Of a DNA stretch of 64,000 nt, positions 25,625 through 34,558 are shown piece by piece. The notes beneath the pieces are model-generated. The model was not told the origin of the DNA and did not search any database. It was given only the letters and a program-made list of their open reading frames with translations. Both the position numbers and the translations under genes were made by a program. The stretch is taken from the NCBI RefSeq assembly GCF_027594545.1, contig NZ_CP115160.1, positions 3,357,001 through 3,421,000 on the forward strand, read 5' to 3'. The DNA comes from Algoriphagus sp. TR-M9. GTDB taxonomy: Bacteria; Bacteroidota; Bacteroidia; Cytophagales; Cyclobacteriaceae. The number at the start of each line of letters is the position of its first letter. Position 1 is the first letter of the stretch.

Positions 25625-27271
25625 ATGAACCATAAAACATTACAGATTCATCCAAAGGACAATGTTTTAGTTGCCTTGCAAGACCTTTCCGCAGGAGAAA
25701 TCATACCTTTTTCGGGCAAAGACATCACTTTGCTGAATGACATTCCCGCCAAGCACAAATTTGCAATTTCAGACCTGCCAAAGGATGAAAAAATCTACAT
25801 GTACGGAGGTATAGTAGGCAAATCTCTTTTTGATATTCCTCAAGGTGGCGTGCTCAGCACACAAAACGTCATCCATGAAGCGGAAGATTTTGGCAAAAAA
25901 GCCACAGATTATCACTGGGATGCTCCGGACATCAGCAAATTCAAAGACAGAACCTTCAATGGATTTCATAGACCTGACGGCCAGGTAGGCACCGGCAACT
26001 ACTGGCTGGTAGTGCCTATGGTCTTCTGCGAAAACAGAAATGTGGACATCATCAAAGATGCTTTTGTAGAGGAGCTTGGCTTTAGTAAACCCAATCCATT
26101 CAAAAAAATGGTGAAGGAAATGGCCGCCATGTACAAAAGCGGCAAGAAGGAATCCATTGAAACTGTAGCAGTAGAAACCCTGACTTCTAAGCCACAGGAC
26201 AGGCTTTTCGAAAATATTGACGGAATTAAATTTCTCAACCACCAAGGAGGATGCGGAGGTATCAGACAGGATTCTGAGGCTCTTTGTACCCTGATAGCCG
26301 GCTATGTGAACAACCCCAACGTAGCTGGAGCGACCATACTGAGCCTGGGATGCCAAAATGCCCAGTCCTCTTACATGGAAGAAAAACTGGCTAAAATCAA
26401 CCCGAACTTCAGCAAACCGCTGATCATTCTGGAGCAGCAAAAGGAAGGCACAGAGCAACAGTTACTTTCCCGCGCAATCAAAGAAACATTTGTAGGCATG
26501 GCAGAGGCCAATCTGGAAGTGCGAAAACCTGCCCCGCTTAGCAAACTGACCGTAGGTCTGGAATGCGGTGGTTCAGACGGCTTTTCTGGAATTTCCGCAA
26601 ACCCATCCGTGGGCTATGCTGCAGACCTGCTGGTGGCTTTGGGAGGAAAAGCCATCTTATCCGAATTCCCTGAGCTTTGCGGCGTAGAGCAAGATCTCAT
26701 CAATAGATGTGTGACGGATGAATCTGCGGAGAAATTCTCCAAACTCATGCGGGCCTATGCCGCTTCTGCCGAAGCTGTAGGCTCAGGCTTTGACATGAAC
26801 CCATCACCGGGCAATATCAAAGACGGATTGATCACTGATGCGATGAAGTCTTCCGGCGCGGCCAAAAAAGGGGGCACCTCCCCGGTTACGGATGTGCTGG
26901 ACTATGGAGAATATGTAAAAAACCCAGGGCTTAATTTGCTTTGTACTCCGGGAAATGATGTGGAGAGCACCACTGCAATGGCCGGTTCTGGAGCGAATAT
27001 GATCCTGTTTACCACCGGACTGGGTACACCTACCGGCAATCCTATTGCACCGGTGATCAAAGTGTCTTCTAATCACAAGCTGGCTGAAAAAATGCCAGAC
27101 ATCATTGATATCAATACCGGATATGTGATCTCAGGTGAGAAAACCATTCAGGAAATGGGTGAAGAAATCCTGGATAAAGTAATCAAAATTGCCAGTGGAG
27201 AGGAGCAGTCCAAAGCTATGATCCTAGGCCAGGATGATTTCATTCCTTGGAAAAGAGGCGTATCCCTTTAA
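25625..27271 (+). CDS. uxaA: Altronate dehydratase
   Basis: This 548-residue enzyme converts D-altronate to 2-keto-3-deoxygluconate, the third step of the galacturonate isomerase route. It has an N-terminal SAF-like domain (about 1-90: IHPKDNVLVALQDLSAGEII), the central FHRPDGQVGTGNYWLVVPMV and Cys-rich iron-site regions NHQGGCGGIRQDSEALCTLI, LGCQNAQSS and GLECGGSDGFSGISANPSVG. It is transcribed divergently from the TRAP operon and separately from uxaC-uxaB, but shares their operator motif. Confidence 0.96.
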   Translation: MNHKTLQIHPKDNVLVALQDLSAGEIIPFSGKDITLLNDIPAKHKFAISDLPKDEKIYMYGGIVGKSLFDIPQGGVLSTQNVIHEAEDFGKKATDYHWDAPDISKFKDRTFNGFHRPDGQVGTGNYWLVVPMVFCENRNVDIIKDAFVEELGFSKPNPFKKMVKEMAAMYKSGKKESIETVAVETLTSKPQDRLFENIDGIKFLNHQGGCGGIRQDSEALCTLIAGYVNNPNVAGATILSLGCQNAQSSYMEEKLAKINPNFSKPLIILEQQKEGTEQQLLSRAIKETFVGMAEANLEVRKPAPLSKLTVGLECGGSDGFSGISANPSVGYAADLLVALGGKAILSEFPELCGVEQDLINRCVTDESAEKFSKLMRAYAASAEAVGSGFDMNPSPGNIKDGLITDAMKSSGAAKKGGTSPVTDVLDYGEYVKNPGLNLLCTPGNDVESTTAMAGSGANMILFTTGLGTPTGNPIAPVIKVSSNHKLAEKMPDIIDINTGYVISGEKTIQEMGEEILDKVIKIASGEEQSKAMILGQDDFIPWKRGVSL

Positions 27272-27272
27272 C

Positions 27273-28301
27273 CTAAAGGTCAGCAAAAGGAAAAACTACC
27301 TGCTGCCCTAATTCCGAAGATTTATAAATGGCCCGGATCAGCTCCACTGATTTTCGGGCCGTTTTTGCATCTACCACCACAGCAGCGTCATGGTCCAGGC
27401 TCTTCAGAAATCTCTCCCACTGAGCCAGATGCAGCTTATGTCCTATAGCGCTGGGATCCGATGATCCGGATGCCGAAGCGGCAGCTGACAATTCAGCATT
27501 TTCCTCCCCCATCACATTCCAGGCGATCAGTTTGCCACCTTCTAAAATGGCAGAACCCTTACTCCCAAAAATCTCCAATCGCTCTGGATATCCAGGATAA
27601 AGTGATGTGGCGGCAGTGATATTTCCCAAAGCACCACTTTCGAAATTCACCAAAGCTGCCCCCAGGTCTTCCCCCTCGATCGGATAAAGTGCAGTCTGTA
27701 CCTGCCCAAATACAGTCTTTACCTCTCCCATGGCATCCAAAAGCAAGTCTATGGTGTGTATGCCCTGATTGATCAGCGCACCGCCTCCGTCGCCTTCCAG
27801 CGTTCCTTTCCACTTGCTCGAACTGTAATACTCCGCATTTCTGAACCAATTGATATGTGCATTGCCCATGATCAACTTGCCAAAAACCCCGGAATCAATC
27901 CCCTGCTTTAGCTTCCGGTAATCATCAGAAAATCGGTTTTGGAAAATCACCGCGAGCTTTACCTGCGCATCCTCGCAGGCTCGGACCATTTCATCCACTC
28001 TAGAGAGGGTGATCTCAATAGGCTTTTCCACCATCACGTGTTTACCGGCTTTGGCAGCAGCCAAAGCTGGCTCTAGATGCAAACCACTAGGAGTACAGAT
28101 GCAAACCACTTCCAGACCAGGGATTTCCAGGAATTCCTGCAAATGCACATAGACAGGCACGCCAAATTTCGCTTTGGATTCTTCGATTTTTTCTTTGCTG
28201 TGTATGCAAACTCCTACCAATTCCGCATTTTCGAGTTCGGAAATCACCTTGGCATGTGTAAGCGCAATGGATCCGCCCCCGACAATTCCTATTTTTCTCA
28301 T
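27273..28301 (-). CDS. Gfo/Idh/MocA-family NAD(P)-dependent sugar oxidoreductase
   Basis: This 342-residue protein has an N-terminal Rossmann fold (IGIVGGGSIALTHAKVI), the family motif EKPIEI near residue 95, and a C-terminal alpha/beta domain with the catalytic-region GGGALINQGIHTIDLLLDAM (conserved His). It could oxidise or reduce a pectin-derived sugar or its acid. Its start overlaps the stop of the Ldh-family gene by 4 nt, so the two probably act on the same compound. The substrate is unknown. Confidence 0.88.
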   Translation of the reverse strand: MRKIGIVGGGSIALTHAKVISELENAELVGVCIHSKEKIEESKAKFGVPVYVHLQEFLEIPGLEVVCICTPSGLHLEPALAAAKAGKHVMVEKPIEITLSRVDEMVRACEDAQVKLAVIFQNRFSDDYRKLKQGIDSGVFGKLIMGNAHINWFRNAEYYSSSKWKGTLEGDGGGALINQGIHTIDLLLDAMGEVKTVFGQVQTALYPIEGEDLGAALVNFESGALGNITAATSLYPGYPERLEIFGSKGSAILEGGKLIAWNVMGEENAELSAAASASGSSDPSAIGHKLHLAQWERFLKSLDHDAAVVVDAKTARKSVELIRAIYKSSELGQQVVFPFADL

Positions 28302-29311
28302 GACTCTAGCTCTTTATTGATTTTGTCCCAGATTTCTGCATCTACTGGGATTCCATGTTCTGTGTTTATTCGTCTTGTCCTCAGCACTCCTTCGCCAGGA
28401 TACCTCACTTCTTTTCCTTCAAAAACCGAGGAACTTTTGAGGTCATTTATAATCTCTTCCGCTTTAGCTTCCATCCATTCGTTTAACTCCAGTTTACTTG
28501 GATCAAAGCATAAAAACACCTGAGAAAGCCCAAATTCATCACCACTTTTATCAACTTCATGGGTAGCATCTCCACCTGACAAAATCGCCGCTAGCATATC
28601 CAAAACCAGCGAAAACCCAGCCCCTTTCCAAAGTCCCATCGGCAGTGCCAGTTCATTTTCTATGATTTCGGATGGGTTTTTCGTGAGACTGCCTGCTGAA
28701 TCAAACCCTCCCTCGAACGGCAAGTCCTGCCCTTTATTTTTATACAGTGCCATTTTGCCGTAGGCAAATAAGGACATAGCCATATCCAAAACTACAGGAT
28801 ACTCAGCACGGGGAATCCCGATCACCAGTGGGTTATTTCCCAGCTTAGGTTCACTGCCTCCCCAAGCCGGCATATTGGCTTTGGTATTGGTAAAGCAAAC
28901 CCCTATACATCCCGCTTCTACAGCTTGCCAGCCGAAGTTTCCACCACGCATCCAGTGATTGGTATGGGCAAGAGATACGCATCCTATCCCGAATTCACCT
29001 GCCAGCGAAATTGCTCTCTCCATGGCAAACTTAGCGTTGAGATTTCCTGGCCCATAATTCCCATCCCAGCGCTCAAACATGCTGATTTTGCTTTGAATAG
29101 ATGGTGTTTTTTCAGGTTTCACATGCCCCCTTTTGATAAACTCCAGAAAAAGAGGAAAGCGGTTGACTCCATGAGACCGAACACCATCCAGGTCGGTTTT
29201 TGCGAAAAGTGCCGCACATTGACGCGCTCTTTCTTCGGTAAATCCGTATTTCAGCAAAACCCTAAAAAGCGTGGCCTTCAGTTCTTCAAAGGGAATTTTC
29301 AAATCATTCAT
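28298..29311 (-). CDS. Ldh-family (malate/L-lactate dehydrogenase-type) oxidoreductase
   Basis: This 337-residue protein belongs to the Ldh_2 family (YjmC, YiaK, AllD), which reduces 2-keto acids with NAD(P)H. Visible marks are CAALFAKTDLDGVRSHGVNR, VSLAHTNHWMRGGNFGWQA and PAWGGSEPKLGNNPLVIGIP. In a pectin locus a keto-uronate or keto-deoxy sugar acid is a likely substrate, for example 4-deoxy-5-ketouronate or 2,3-diketogulonate-like compounds. That is inference. It is coupled to the Gfo/Idh gene. Confidence 0.88.
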   Translation of the reverse strand: MNDLKIPFEELKATLFRVLLKYGFTEERARQCAALFAKTDLDGVRSHGVNRFPLFLEFIKRGHVKPEKTPSIQSKISMFERWDGNYGPGNLNAKFAMERAISLAGEFGIGCVSLAHTNHWMRGGNFGWQAVEAGCIGVCFTNTKANMPAWGGSEPKLGNNPLVIGIPRAEYPVVLDMAMSLFAYGKMALYKNKGQDLPFEGGFDSAGSLTKNPSEIIENELALPMGLWKGAGFSLVLDMLAAILSGGDATHEVDKSGDEFGLSQVFLCFDPSKLELNEWMEAKAEEIINDLKSSSVFEGKEVRYPGEGVLRTRRINTEHGIPVDAEIWDKINKELES

Positions 29312-29398
29312 GGCTTTGGAAAAGTTCTTAAAACTGGGAGTCTTCTAAGTTAAAGCCTATGGTGGGATTTCCATGAGCAAATCAACATTTCTAGCCTT

Positions 29399-30727
29399 TT
29401 ATCTCAGCAGACTATTCAGATAGACTTCCACATTCGTGTAGGTTTTAGCCAAGGTGTATTCTTTAGAATCTGAAGGATCTTTGGGGTTCAAATTCATTGC
29501 CACTTCCCACTGGTCTGGCATTCCATCCCTATCCGTATCGAGAGAAACCTCTCCCTTTGGCAAAACAGGCCAACCGCCCACTTGAGTTTGTGAATCGATG
29601 ATTCCTTCACTTCCAAACTGGTTTTGACCAATTTCCACCTCCTTGACGATCCGTAGGTCGACCTCATCTCGAAAAGCACTGGCTCCTACCCTGTTCAATA
29701 CAGCCTTGAAAGCCTCATAGGCTGTCATGGTTACTGCATTAGCAAAATCAAACTCCTTTGCCGCTTCTACCAGGTTTGGATCCACTCCTTGAATTCCCAG
29801 GGAATTGTCTTCCGTCACTTGATCGGATCCTTCCATCACATTGCCGGAGACATAAAAACTGGCATAAGGTTCGTAAGGTTCTACTATTCTATCCCGATTA
29901 GATTTAGTCGCCGGGCCAGGCTTGAAGTAATTGTTCACAATATTGTACTGTCCCTCTTCCCCTGCGTAAGCACTATTTCCTTTCCAATTATAGATTACAT
30001 TGTTTCGGAAATCCACCCATTCCCTAGCAGGTTCCTTATGGTATCGGGCTCCGTTGAACCTGGGGTTTCTGCTATTATGATCGGCTAGAAGGTTATATAG
30101 AAATGAAGCTTTTTTGCCTCCCCATATGCCTCCATACCCATGTTCACCTTTCTCGTGCACGGATTTGTTTAGACTTTCAGATAAAATCGACCACTGTAGG
30201 GTGAAATTCTCATTGTCATAAAAAGACCCGCATTCGTCAGTAGCCCAACTCAGGGAGCAATGGTCAATAATGATGTCCTTATTCCGTATTGAGCTCATCG
30301 CATCATCCTGAACTTTGCTGAGGTCGCCTAGTCGACTACGTATGTAGCGAATGATGATATTATCCGCTTTGATCTTGATCGGGTAACCTTGCAGGGTGAT
30401 ACCGCCACCCGGTGCACTTTGCCCGGCTATGGTCAAATCACCATGGTTGATATCCAAACTGGATTTCAATATAATGTTTCCAGCTACTTCAAAAACTATG
30501 ATTCTAGGCTCCTTCTTTTGGATCCCATCACGAAGGGAGCCCGGACCGTCATCATTGAGGTTCGTAACTATATATATTTCCCCTCCCCGACCACCTGTGG
30601 TGTACTTACCAAACCCCTCTGCAAAGGGAAAAGCCAAAGGTTTCTCTTCATCTGGTAAGCCCACCTCCTGCGCAGCACATGAGTTATACACCAACCAAAT
30701 CAGCACTAGTACATAGGGTAGTTTCAT
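29399..30727 (-). CDS. Secreted PL1-type pectate lyase
   Basis: This 442-residue beta-helix protein cleaves polygalacturonate by beta-elimination. It starts MKLPYVLVLIWLVYNSCAAQ; the VYNSC part could also be a lipobox. Motifs shared with the second lyase at 31290 are GKYTTGGRGGEIYIVTNLND, TIAGQSAPGGGIT, IIDHCSLSWATDE and EHGYGGIWGGKKASFLYNLL. The C-terminus has DTDRDGMPDQWEVAMNLNPK, a calcium-binding-like repeat. It begins exactly where leader copy D ends, unlike the rest of the locus. Confidence 0.92.
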   Translation of the reverse strand: MKLPYVLVLIWLVYNSCAAQEVGLPDEEKPLAFPFAEGFGKYTTGGRGGEIYIVTNLNDDGPGSLRDGIQKKEPRIIVFEVAGNIILKSSLDINHGDLTIAGQSAPGGGITLQGYPIKIKADNIIIRYIRSRLGDLSKVQDDAMSSIRNKDIIIDHCSLSWATDECGSFYDNENFTLQWSILSESLNKSVHEKGEHGYGGIWGGKKASFLYNLLADHNSRNPRFNGARYHKEPAREWVDFRNNVIYNWKGNSAYAGEEGQYNIVNNYFKPGPATKSNRDRIVEPYEPYASFYVSGNVMEGSDQVTEDNSLGIQGVDPNLVEAAKEFDFANAVTMTAYEAFKAVLNRVGASAFRDEVDLRIVKEVEIGQNQFGSEGIIDSQTQVGGWPVLPKGEVSLDTDRDGMPDQWEVAMNLNPKDPSDSKEYTLAKTYTNVEVYLNSLLR

Positions 30728-30819
30728 GTGTTTATAATTTGTTTTTTAATTGTCACATGGAATCTCGCAGCGTTTATAACCATGCTAGTGTGTGTCGCTT
30801 CCGACATGCTCGATTTCAT
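30724..30819 (-). repeat. Leader-peptide repeat, copy D (diverged)
   Basis: On the minus strand the element starts ATGAAATCGAGCATG at 30819 and keeps TGTCG-GAAG-CGACA and the core GCGAGATTCCAT. It has lost the third and fourth hairpins and ends AATTATAAACACATGA at the pectate lyase start, the same end as copy B. Confidence 0.8.
30724..30819 (-). CDS. Leader peptide D, 31 aa, stop overlaps pectate lyase start
   Basis: The frame begins MKSSMSEATHTSM and ends RFHVTIKKQIINT. Its TGA (30726-30724) overlaps the ATG at 30727. Although 27 nt shorter than copies A and C, the frame and overlapping stop are kept, so the length change is a multiple of three. Confidence 0.5.
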   Translation of the reverse strand: MKSSMSEATHTSMVINAARFHVTIKKQIINT

Positions 30820-30900
30820 ATTTTTTCAATTATCATTCTTTATCCTTTGACATGGGAAATGAAAGAGCCTGTCACAGACCAAAGGGAAATCTGGAGATCC

Positions 30901-31284
30901 TTAAATCATCGGAACGGCTCTTTTACAAAGTTGAAGGCAGATCCCCCATGGATCGCGCAGCATCACCAAATGCGAGCCATCCGGCAATACATCATCACTG
31001 ACCGCTGAGGCTCCGGCTGCTATCAATCGCTCTTTATCAGCAGCAGGATCTTCAGAAACCAAAGCCAAGTGAACTGCCAGGGGATGTAAGGATTCAAAAT
31101 CCAAGGTTTCACCTTTGGGATTGGAATAAAGCTCTAGCATCACACTACCACTGTCATCAGCCAAAAAAGTCATATAAGGTGCCTCGGCCATTTTCTTTTT
31201 AACACTCAGTCCTAAGTGCTCCTCATACCAGAGTGAAGTGGCTTTTGCATTGGGCACATTGACGGCAAAATGTTCGAATTTCAT
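30901..31284 (-). CDS. VOC-superfamily (glyoxalase/dioxygenase-like) protein
   Basis: This 127-residue protein has the paired beta-alpha-beta-beta-beta pattern of the vicinal oxygen chelate fold, e.g. MKFEHFAVNVPNAKATSLWY and SHLVMLRDPWGICLQLCKRA. Metal-ligand positions are only partly clear (His5, Glu70 region). It lies 5 nt after the upstream pectate lyase stop, so it is co-transcribed with it. A role in processing a pectin-derived metabolite is possible but unproven. Confidence 0.8.
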   Translation of the reverse strand: MKFEHFAVNVPNAKATSLWYEEHLGLSVKKKMAEAPYMTFLADDSGSVMLELYSNPKGETLDFESLHPLAVHLALVSEDPAADKERLIAAGASAVSDDVLPDGSHLVMLRDPWGICLQLCKRAVPMI

Positions 31285-31289
31285 AAATT

Positions 31290-32783
31290 TTAATTTTTGA
31301 TGGGAAAGTTTTTGATCAGGCTATTTAAATAAATCTCCAGATAAGAGTAAGGTGTACCGGATTTAATTTTAGCAGCATCAGTAGAATCCTGAGGATCTAG
31401 GGAATTTTCATTTTCCCAAGAATCCGGAATCCCATCCAGATCACTATCTGTGACAGGTTCCCCTTCTGCCAATACCGGCCATCCACCTACGTCAGCCTGA
31501 GAATCTATGATGCCATGGGTGCTACCTAAGGAGCCCTCGAAGGAGTAACTGTTTTCCTCCAGATTTTTAATGATACGCAGATCCACTTCATCTCTCAGCC
31601 TGGAGCTTCCCGCGTGTTCCAGGACCAAAGCCAACGCCTCCTCCGCAGTATGCGTGTGCACATTGTCCAAAATATCATGCGGCTGGGTTAGCCTGAGGGC
31701 AGCGATTTCAGCTTCTGGCACTACGCCGTAGCTGGAATGAAACTGGTTGAGTACTCCATACTTCCAATTATCCGAACTGGTCTGTATGCTTCCCTCCACC
31801 ACATTGCCGTCAATGAAAAACTTACCCCATATATCAAAAACCTCAGTTCCTGAATTCTTATTTTTATCAATAGAAACTATTCGATTTCGCTTGCTGCCGG
31901 TCGGCGTAGCCGGCCCCGGCTTGTAGTAGTTGTTGACGAGGTTTACGTTCATTGCCTCCCCTCCATAAGTGCTATTGGAACCCCAATTGTAAATCACATT
32001 ATTCCTGACATCTACCTTGTCCGTCAGGGCAAAGGCTTTTCCAGCTTCTTCGCCAAGTCTTGGATTTCTACTATCGTGATGCGCTAGTAGATTATGGTGA
32101 AAGCTCGCATTTTTCCCACCCCAAATACCTCCATATCCGTGCGATCCTTTTTCATGAACAGAGTTTTTCAGGCTTTCAGAAATGATGCACCATTGCAAAG
32201 TGGTATTTTCATTGGCATAAAAAGTCGCGGTCTCATCTGTGGACCAGCTCATCGAGCAATGATCGATAATAATGTCCTTTTGAAATCTGGCCTCCAAAGC
32301 GTCTCCCTGCTGTTTTGCTTCGTCTCCCATCCTAAAACGCAGGTAGCGGATAATGACATTGCTGGCATTAATCACCACCGGAAAATCCCGTATGGTAATT
32401 CCTCCTCCCGGAGCACTCTGACCTGCAATGGTCAAATCCCCGAAATTAATCAGCAGCCTGGACCTTAACTGAATGGTACCGGCTACATTAAATACGATGG
32501 TTCTTTTGCCGCTTTGACTGACTGCATGTCTCAAAGTACCTACCGAGCCATCATCTGTCAGTTTTGTAACATAATAGACCTTGCCTCCACGTCCTCCGGT
32601 GGCAAACTGTCCAAAACCCTCCGCACCCGGAAAAGCATACACCGGGCCTTCATAGGCTGGGATATTTTCCGCTATAGGATCCTCAGAACCATCAATCACC
32701 GGATCGATTTCGGAATTTGAACAAGAAATAATGCATCCCAGCACTAGGGTAACTATTAGCGTCAGCAGTTTAGTTTTTAGCAT
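31290..32783 (-). CDS. PL1-type pectate lyase, lipoprotein
   Basis: This protein of about 497 residues is a surface or periplasmic lipoprotein: the ATG at 32783 gives MLKTKLLTLIVTLVLGCIIS, then C. It shares the lyase motifs GQFATGGRGGKVYYVTKLTD, TIAGQSAPGGGITI, IIDHCSMSWSTDETATFYAN and HGYGGIWGGKNASFHHNLLA with the lyase at 29399, so the pair are paralogs. The C-terminus has DSDLDGIPDSWENENSLDPQ. A terminator-like hairpin separates it from the upstream surface protein gene. Confidence 0.92.
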   Translation of the reverse strand: MLKTKLLTLIVTLVLGCIISCSNSEIDPVIDGSEDPIAENIPAYEGPVYAFPGAEGFGQFATGGRGGKVYYVTKLTDDGSVGTLRHAVSQSGKRTIVFNVAGTIQLRSRLLINFGDLTIAGQSAPGGGITIRDFPVVINASNVIIRYLRFRMGDEAKQQGDALEARFQKDIIIDHCSMSWSTDETATFYANENTTLQWCIISESLKNSVHEKGSHGYGGIWGGKNASFHHNLLAHHDSRNPRLGEEAGKAFALTDKVDVRNNVIYNWGSNSTYGGEAMNVNLVNNYYKPGPATPTGSKRNRIVSIDKNKNSGTEVFDIWGKFFIDGNVVEGSIQTSSDNWKYGVLNQFHSSYGVVPEAEIAALRLTQPHDILDNVHTHTAEEALALVLEHAGSSRLRDEVDLRIIKNLEENSYSFEGSLGSTHGIIDSQADVGGWPVLAEGEPVTDSDLDGIPDSWENENSLDPQDSTDAAKIKSGTPYSYLEIYLNSLIKNFPIKN

Positions 32784-32804
32784 AGTAAAGTAATAAGTCA
32801 AGAA

Positions 32805-32832
32805 AAAGGTGTGACAAATGCCACACCCTTTT
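32805..32832 (-). terminator. Hairpin between the SusCD-surface protein genes and the lyase genes
   Basis: AAAGGTGTG...CACACCCTTT forms a 9-bp stem with flanking A/T runs, 36 nt after the stop of the upstream gene. It could end or attenuate the susC-susD transcript before the pectate lyases. Confidence 0.65.
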
Positions 32833-32868
32833 AATCAACAATAGTAACCCAATTATCTATCTATTTAA

Positions 32869-34530
32869 TTATAACACTACTCTCCAGCGCTGCGCACCGG
32901 TATCGAACCTACCTGCGAATCCATTGTCCTTGAAGTTGAAATCATTGGTATCTGGATTTACCCATAGATCAGCCTGTCCACCGGAGTAATTTCCGATAGG
33001 AAAACCTGGGATCTCACCGTCGGAGAAGCTAAAGTCCCCTGTACTATAGTTATTCACAATGTTGAAAGTTGTATTTTCCAGTCCCTCCATTCCTCTGATG
33101 GCATAGTTTTCTGATTCACTTTCGTCCCATCCATGCCCGAAGATGCTGTTGGTAATGGAAATGCCATTTTTGACATCGTTATTCCCATCGCCACCTCTGT
33201 ATCTAAAGATCCTATTGCCACTTTTGATGAAATTCCCGAAAGTACAGGAGTCGATAATGATAGATATGGAATTGTTTCTTGAGGTAATTCCATTTTGAAT
33301 CTTGTTGAAAGTGGAATTTTCCAGCAAAATATTATCCACATGAGCAGTCATTTCTTCTTCACTAGGATTGGTGTCGGTGGTCAAAATCCCATAGCTTCCT
33401 ACACTATCTACGAGGGTATTTCGGATTACGAAATTTTCCAGCGCTACCGTGCCTCGTATTCTGAAAATCCCTCTTACAGTTCCTATTTCGCAGTTGTCAA
33501 ATAGAACCTCTCTTACATTCACACCTTCTGTATTTGGGTTGAATACATAATCGCCAGAGTAATCTTCTCCCCGGATTTCTAAGTCTATAAATCGGATATG
33601 ATCGATCTGCGCACCTTCTGCGATATTCCAGTTACCGGTGGTGTACAGCTTTGCTTTTTGCTCTCCAAAACCGTATGCAGCCTGAATGGTAATTGATTTA
33701 TCCAATGGTTCATCAGGCAAATCGTAGGTCACCCCTCTTTTCACCAGGATCAGATCTCCGTCAGCCGCTGCGAGAACAGCATCAGCCACCGCCGAAGGAC
33801 TTTCATTGTCCCGGATATCTATGACACCAGGGGCAGTGGGATCTATGTCAGGCGTTTTGGTGGTGTAATTTACCCATCCCCGAAGCGCATCCTCACTGTA
33901 AATAGCAATCTGATATTCTGTCTCAGGATCTAATCCTTCCACGATTACCTCGGCGTTTTCCTGTTCTTCGCTACTGACTATTTGCTCATCAAATAGCGGA
34001 CTGTTTAATTGTAAGTCATCTGCAGCGAAAACTTTCACTCCGGTAACCGCTGCTCCTGCTTTGGTCCAGGTCACTCTAGCTGCCACATCAGTGACATCAT
34101 ATCTCTCTGGGGTATTCAGAATGGTGGGGAAACGCTGTGTTCTAACATTTCCCAAATCCGCCGCCTTGCTATCATACATGGGGTCGGATGCATGAGCTGT
34201 TGACCTCACTTGATAAAGCGTATTCCAAAAAAGCTCCTCCCCGATAAGGGATTTATTGATCTCTACATAAGCGGTGTCGGTCTCAATCACATATTCCACG
34301 GTATTGAAAGTATCGCGACTGACCTCCAAGGTATAGGAAACGGCACTTTTCATTTTACCCATATCCACCACTATGGTGTTGCCAATGGAATAAAGATCCT
34401 CGTTCAACACAGGCCGAAACAACCTGGTTTGCTCAAACATCTCCTCCTCTTCCTTACAGGCCGTGACTGCCACCACTGTCAAAAGCAGCATGAAAAGTGA
34501 AGCCCTGATATTTATATTTAGAATTTTCAT
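32869..34530 (-). CDS. Surface lipoprotein with fibronectin-like and beta-helix parts (DUF4957/DUF5123 type)
   Basis: This protein of about 553 residues follows SusD and probably binds pectin on the cell surface. The ATG at 34530 gives MKILNINIRASLFMLLLTVV then AVTAC, a lipobox. Residues about 40-230 resemble two fibronectin-type III domains (YQVRSTAHASDPMYDSKAAD, VIVEGLDPETEYQIAIYSED). From about 245 a parallel beta-helix follows, typical of DUF4957 and DUF5123 (ADGDLILVKRGVTYDLPDE, NILLENSTFNKIQNGITSRN). The end NFKDNGFAGRFDTGAQRW fits DUF5123. No lyase active site is apparent. Confidence 0.82.
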   Translation of the reverse strand: MKILNINIRASLFMLLLTVVAVTACKEEEEMFEQTRLFRPVLNEDLYSIGNTIVVDMGKMKSAVSYTLEVSRDTFNTVEYVIETDTAYVEINKSLIGEELFWNTLYQVRSTAHASDPMYDSKAADLGNVRTQRFPTILNTPERYDVTDVAARVTWTKAGAAVTGVKVFAADDLQLNSPLFDEQIVSSEEQENAEVIVEGLDPETEYQIAIYSEDALRGWVNYTTKTPDIDPTAPGVIDIRDNESPSAVADAVLAAADGDLILVKRGVTYDLPDEPLDKSITIQAAYGFGEQKAKLYTTGNWNIAEGAQIDHIRFIDLEIRGEDYSGDYVFNPNTEGVNVREVLFDNCEIGTVRGIFRIRGTVALENFVIRNTLVDSVGSYGILTTDTNPSEEEMTAHVDNILLENSTFNKIQNGITSRNNSISIIIDSCTFGNFIKSGNRIFRYRGGDGNNDVKNGISITNSIFGHGWDESESENYAIRGMEGLENTTFNIVNNYSTGDFSFSDGEIPGFPIGNYSGGQADLWVNPDTNDFNFKDNGFAGRFDTGAQRWRVVL

Positions 34531-34558
34531 CGTTGAATTTTTATTTGTTTCCACCTAC

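Noticed and set aside
25769..26458. 229-codon minus-strand frame within uxaA.
   Set aside because: Shadow of a strongly conserved enzyme gene.
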